From the NCBI GenBank assembly GCA_041687495.1, contig JAWLBR010000128.1, forward strand, positions 1-6,321: 6,321 nucleotides of DNA, written 5' to 3'. Shown here in pieces: positions 5,268 to 6,321 of this stretch. Origin of the DNA: JAWLBR01 sp041687495. Its GTDB lineage: Bacteria; Bacillota; Limnochordia; DTU087; JAAYGB01. A model generated the notes under the pieces. That model was not told the origin of the DNA. It worked only from the letters and a program-made list of their open reading frames with translations, and did not search any database. Every line of letters begins with the position of its first letter. Within the stretch, counting starts at the first letter, position 1. Both the position numbers and the translations under genes were made by a program.

Positions 5268-6321
5268 CTAGCGGACAAGTAGTGACTCACCTGTCATCTC
5301 AGCCGGCTGTTCAATTTCCAACAGTTCCAACACCGTTGGGGCTAGGTCAGCCAAGATGCCGTCCCGCAAAGAAGCTCCTTCCTGGTCAGACACCAAAAGG
5401 ACGGGAACGAGATTAGTGGTATGGGCAGTGTACGGCTCCCCGGTCTCGTAGTCAACCATCTGCTCCGAGTTACCGTGGTCGGCCGTCATTAACACGTATC
5501 CCCCGACCTCTTGCATTGCCTCAACTACTTTGCCGACACCGGCGTCCACTGCCTCAACCGCTGCCTTAGCTGCTGACATGATACCAGTGTGGCCGACCAT
5601 GTCACAGTTGGCAAAGTTCAGAACGACAAGATCGAACTCGCCGCTGCGAATTAACTTAGCGGCTTCTTCCGCCACGATCGGAGCACTCATCTCCGGCTGC
5701 AAATCGTAGGTAGCCACTTTCGGCGACGGAATCAACTTGCGTTCTTCTCCGGGAAAGAGGGTTTCCTCACCGCCGCTGAAAAAGAAGGTCACGTGGGCGT
5801 ACTTCTCCGTCTCGGCAATGCGCAGCTGCTTCAGCCCCGCTTTGGCCACAACTTCACCCAAGGTGTTTTTCAACTCTTGGGGCGGATAAGCAAAGGGCGC
5901 CTGAATGGTCTCATCGTATCTGGTCATGCAAACAAACGTAACCTGTGGATGGTTCTCTGGACGGGCGAAACCATCAAAGGCCTCGTCGACGAAGGCTCGA
6001 GTAAGCTGTCGCGCCCGATCACTGCGGAAGTTAAAGAAAACCACCGAGTCGCCGTCGTTGATGCGGCCAATGGGTGCACCTTTCTCGTCAACTACCACCG
6101 TCGGGATCACAAACTCGTCGGTCTCACCTTTACCGTAGGCAACCGTCACCGCTTCCACGCCGGTGCTGGCGGTGCGGCCCTCACCTAGGATCAGCGCCCT
6201 GTAGGCCTTTTCGGTGCGATCCCACCTTTTGTCTCGATCCATAGCATAGTATCGCCCGCTGACCGAAGCGATCTGGCCGAAACCCAGTTCATCGATCTTG
6301 TCTTGCAGGGCTTGGACGTAC
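5268..6321 (-). CDS. gpmI: 2,3-bisphosphoglycerate-independent phosphoglycerate mutase, 5' end beyond window
   Basis: This enzyme interconverts 3- and 2-phosphoglycerate using two metal ions (manganese in Gram-positive enzymes) and a phosphoserine intermediate. The visible C-terminal 350 or so residues run in frame to the right edge, past the internal Met at 6242. By comparison with the roughly 511-residue Geobacillus enzyme, about 160 N-terminal residues are missing. These include the catalytic serine and the GRD substrate site. Visible motifs, in order: SGRYYAMDRDKRWDR (both conserved substrate arginines), NFRSDRARQL, ETEKYAHVTFFFSGGEE with the active-site lysine, NCDMVGHTG (metal Asp and His), TADHGNSEQM (metal Asp-His) and AHTTNLVPV (metal His). 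The protein ends EMTGESLLVR, a typical C-terminus. No active-site residue visible here is lost. Its neighbour eno encodes the next pathway step; pgk and tpi may lie upstream, outside the window. Confidence 0.97.
   Translation of the reverse strand, partial: YVQALQDKIDELGFGQIASVSGRYYAMDRDKRWDRTEKAYRALILGEGRTASTGVEAVTVAYGKGETDEFVIPTVVVDEKGAPIGRINDGDSVVFFNFRSDRARQLTRAFVDEAFDGFARPENHPQVTFVCMTRYDETIQAPFAYPPQELKNTLGEVVAKAGLKQLRIAETEKYAHVTFFFSGGEETLFPGEERKLIPSPKVATYDLQPEMSAPIVAEEAAKLIRSGEFDLVVLNFANCDMVGHTGIMSAAKAAVEAVDAGVGKVVEAMQEVGGYVLMTADHGNSEQMVDYETGEPYTAHTTNLVPVLLVSDQEGASLRDGILADLAPTVLELLEIEQPAEMTGESLLVR

Overview
The window looks like chromosomal core sequence from a Gram-positive bacterium of the Bacillota (Firmicutes), probably a Clostridia-type lineage. 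This is inferred from four things: G-rich Shine-Dalgarno sites, sigma-A-type promoters, an eno-secG neighbourhood, and short SecD and SecF proteins encoded by two separate genes. Base composition looks balanced by eye. Every supportable gene lies on the minus strand, so the genes are read from high to low coordinates. There is no rRNA, tRNA, CRISPR array or mobile element that I can see, and no gene-free stretch exceeds 300 bases.

Right part (6321 to 3579): glycolysis, then secretion. The window opens inside gpmI (phosphoglycerate mutase, 5' end cut off). Seventy-one bases later comes eno (enolase), so two consecutive steps of lower glycolysis are adjacent. secG follows, with its own candidate extended -10 promoter, and the unit ends at a GC-rich hairpin that is probably a terminator.

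Middle part (3500 to 1229): Sec translocon accessory unit. A near-consensus promoter (TTGACA, 18 bases, TGCTAGAAT) drives secD and secF, which overlap by one base. A long intrinsic terminator with a T-rich tail closes the unit. No yajC is present ahead of secD.

Left part (1227 to 1): a separate small operon. It holds a 104-residue phasin-like coiled-coil protein, a DUF456 membrane protein and the first 106 residues of a UbiB/ABC1-family atypical kinase, which runs off the left edge. This is the least understood part of the window. Several obvious open reading frames start too far upstream; terminators, promoters and ribosome binding sites set better starts for secD, secG, eno and the phasin-like gene. 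I do not see a clearly new biological system here. The phasin-like/DUF456/UbiB trio is the best candidate for unexplained biology.
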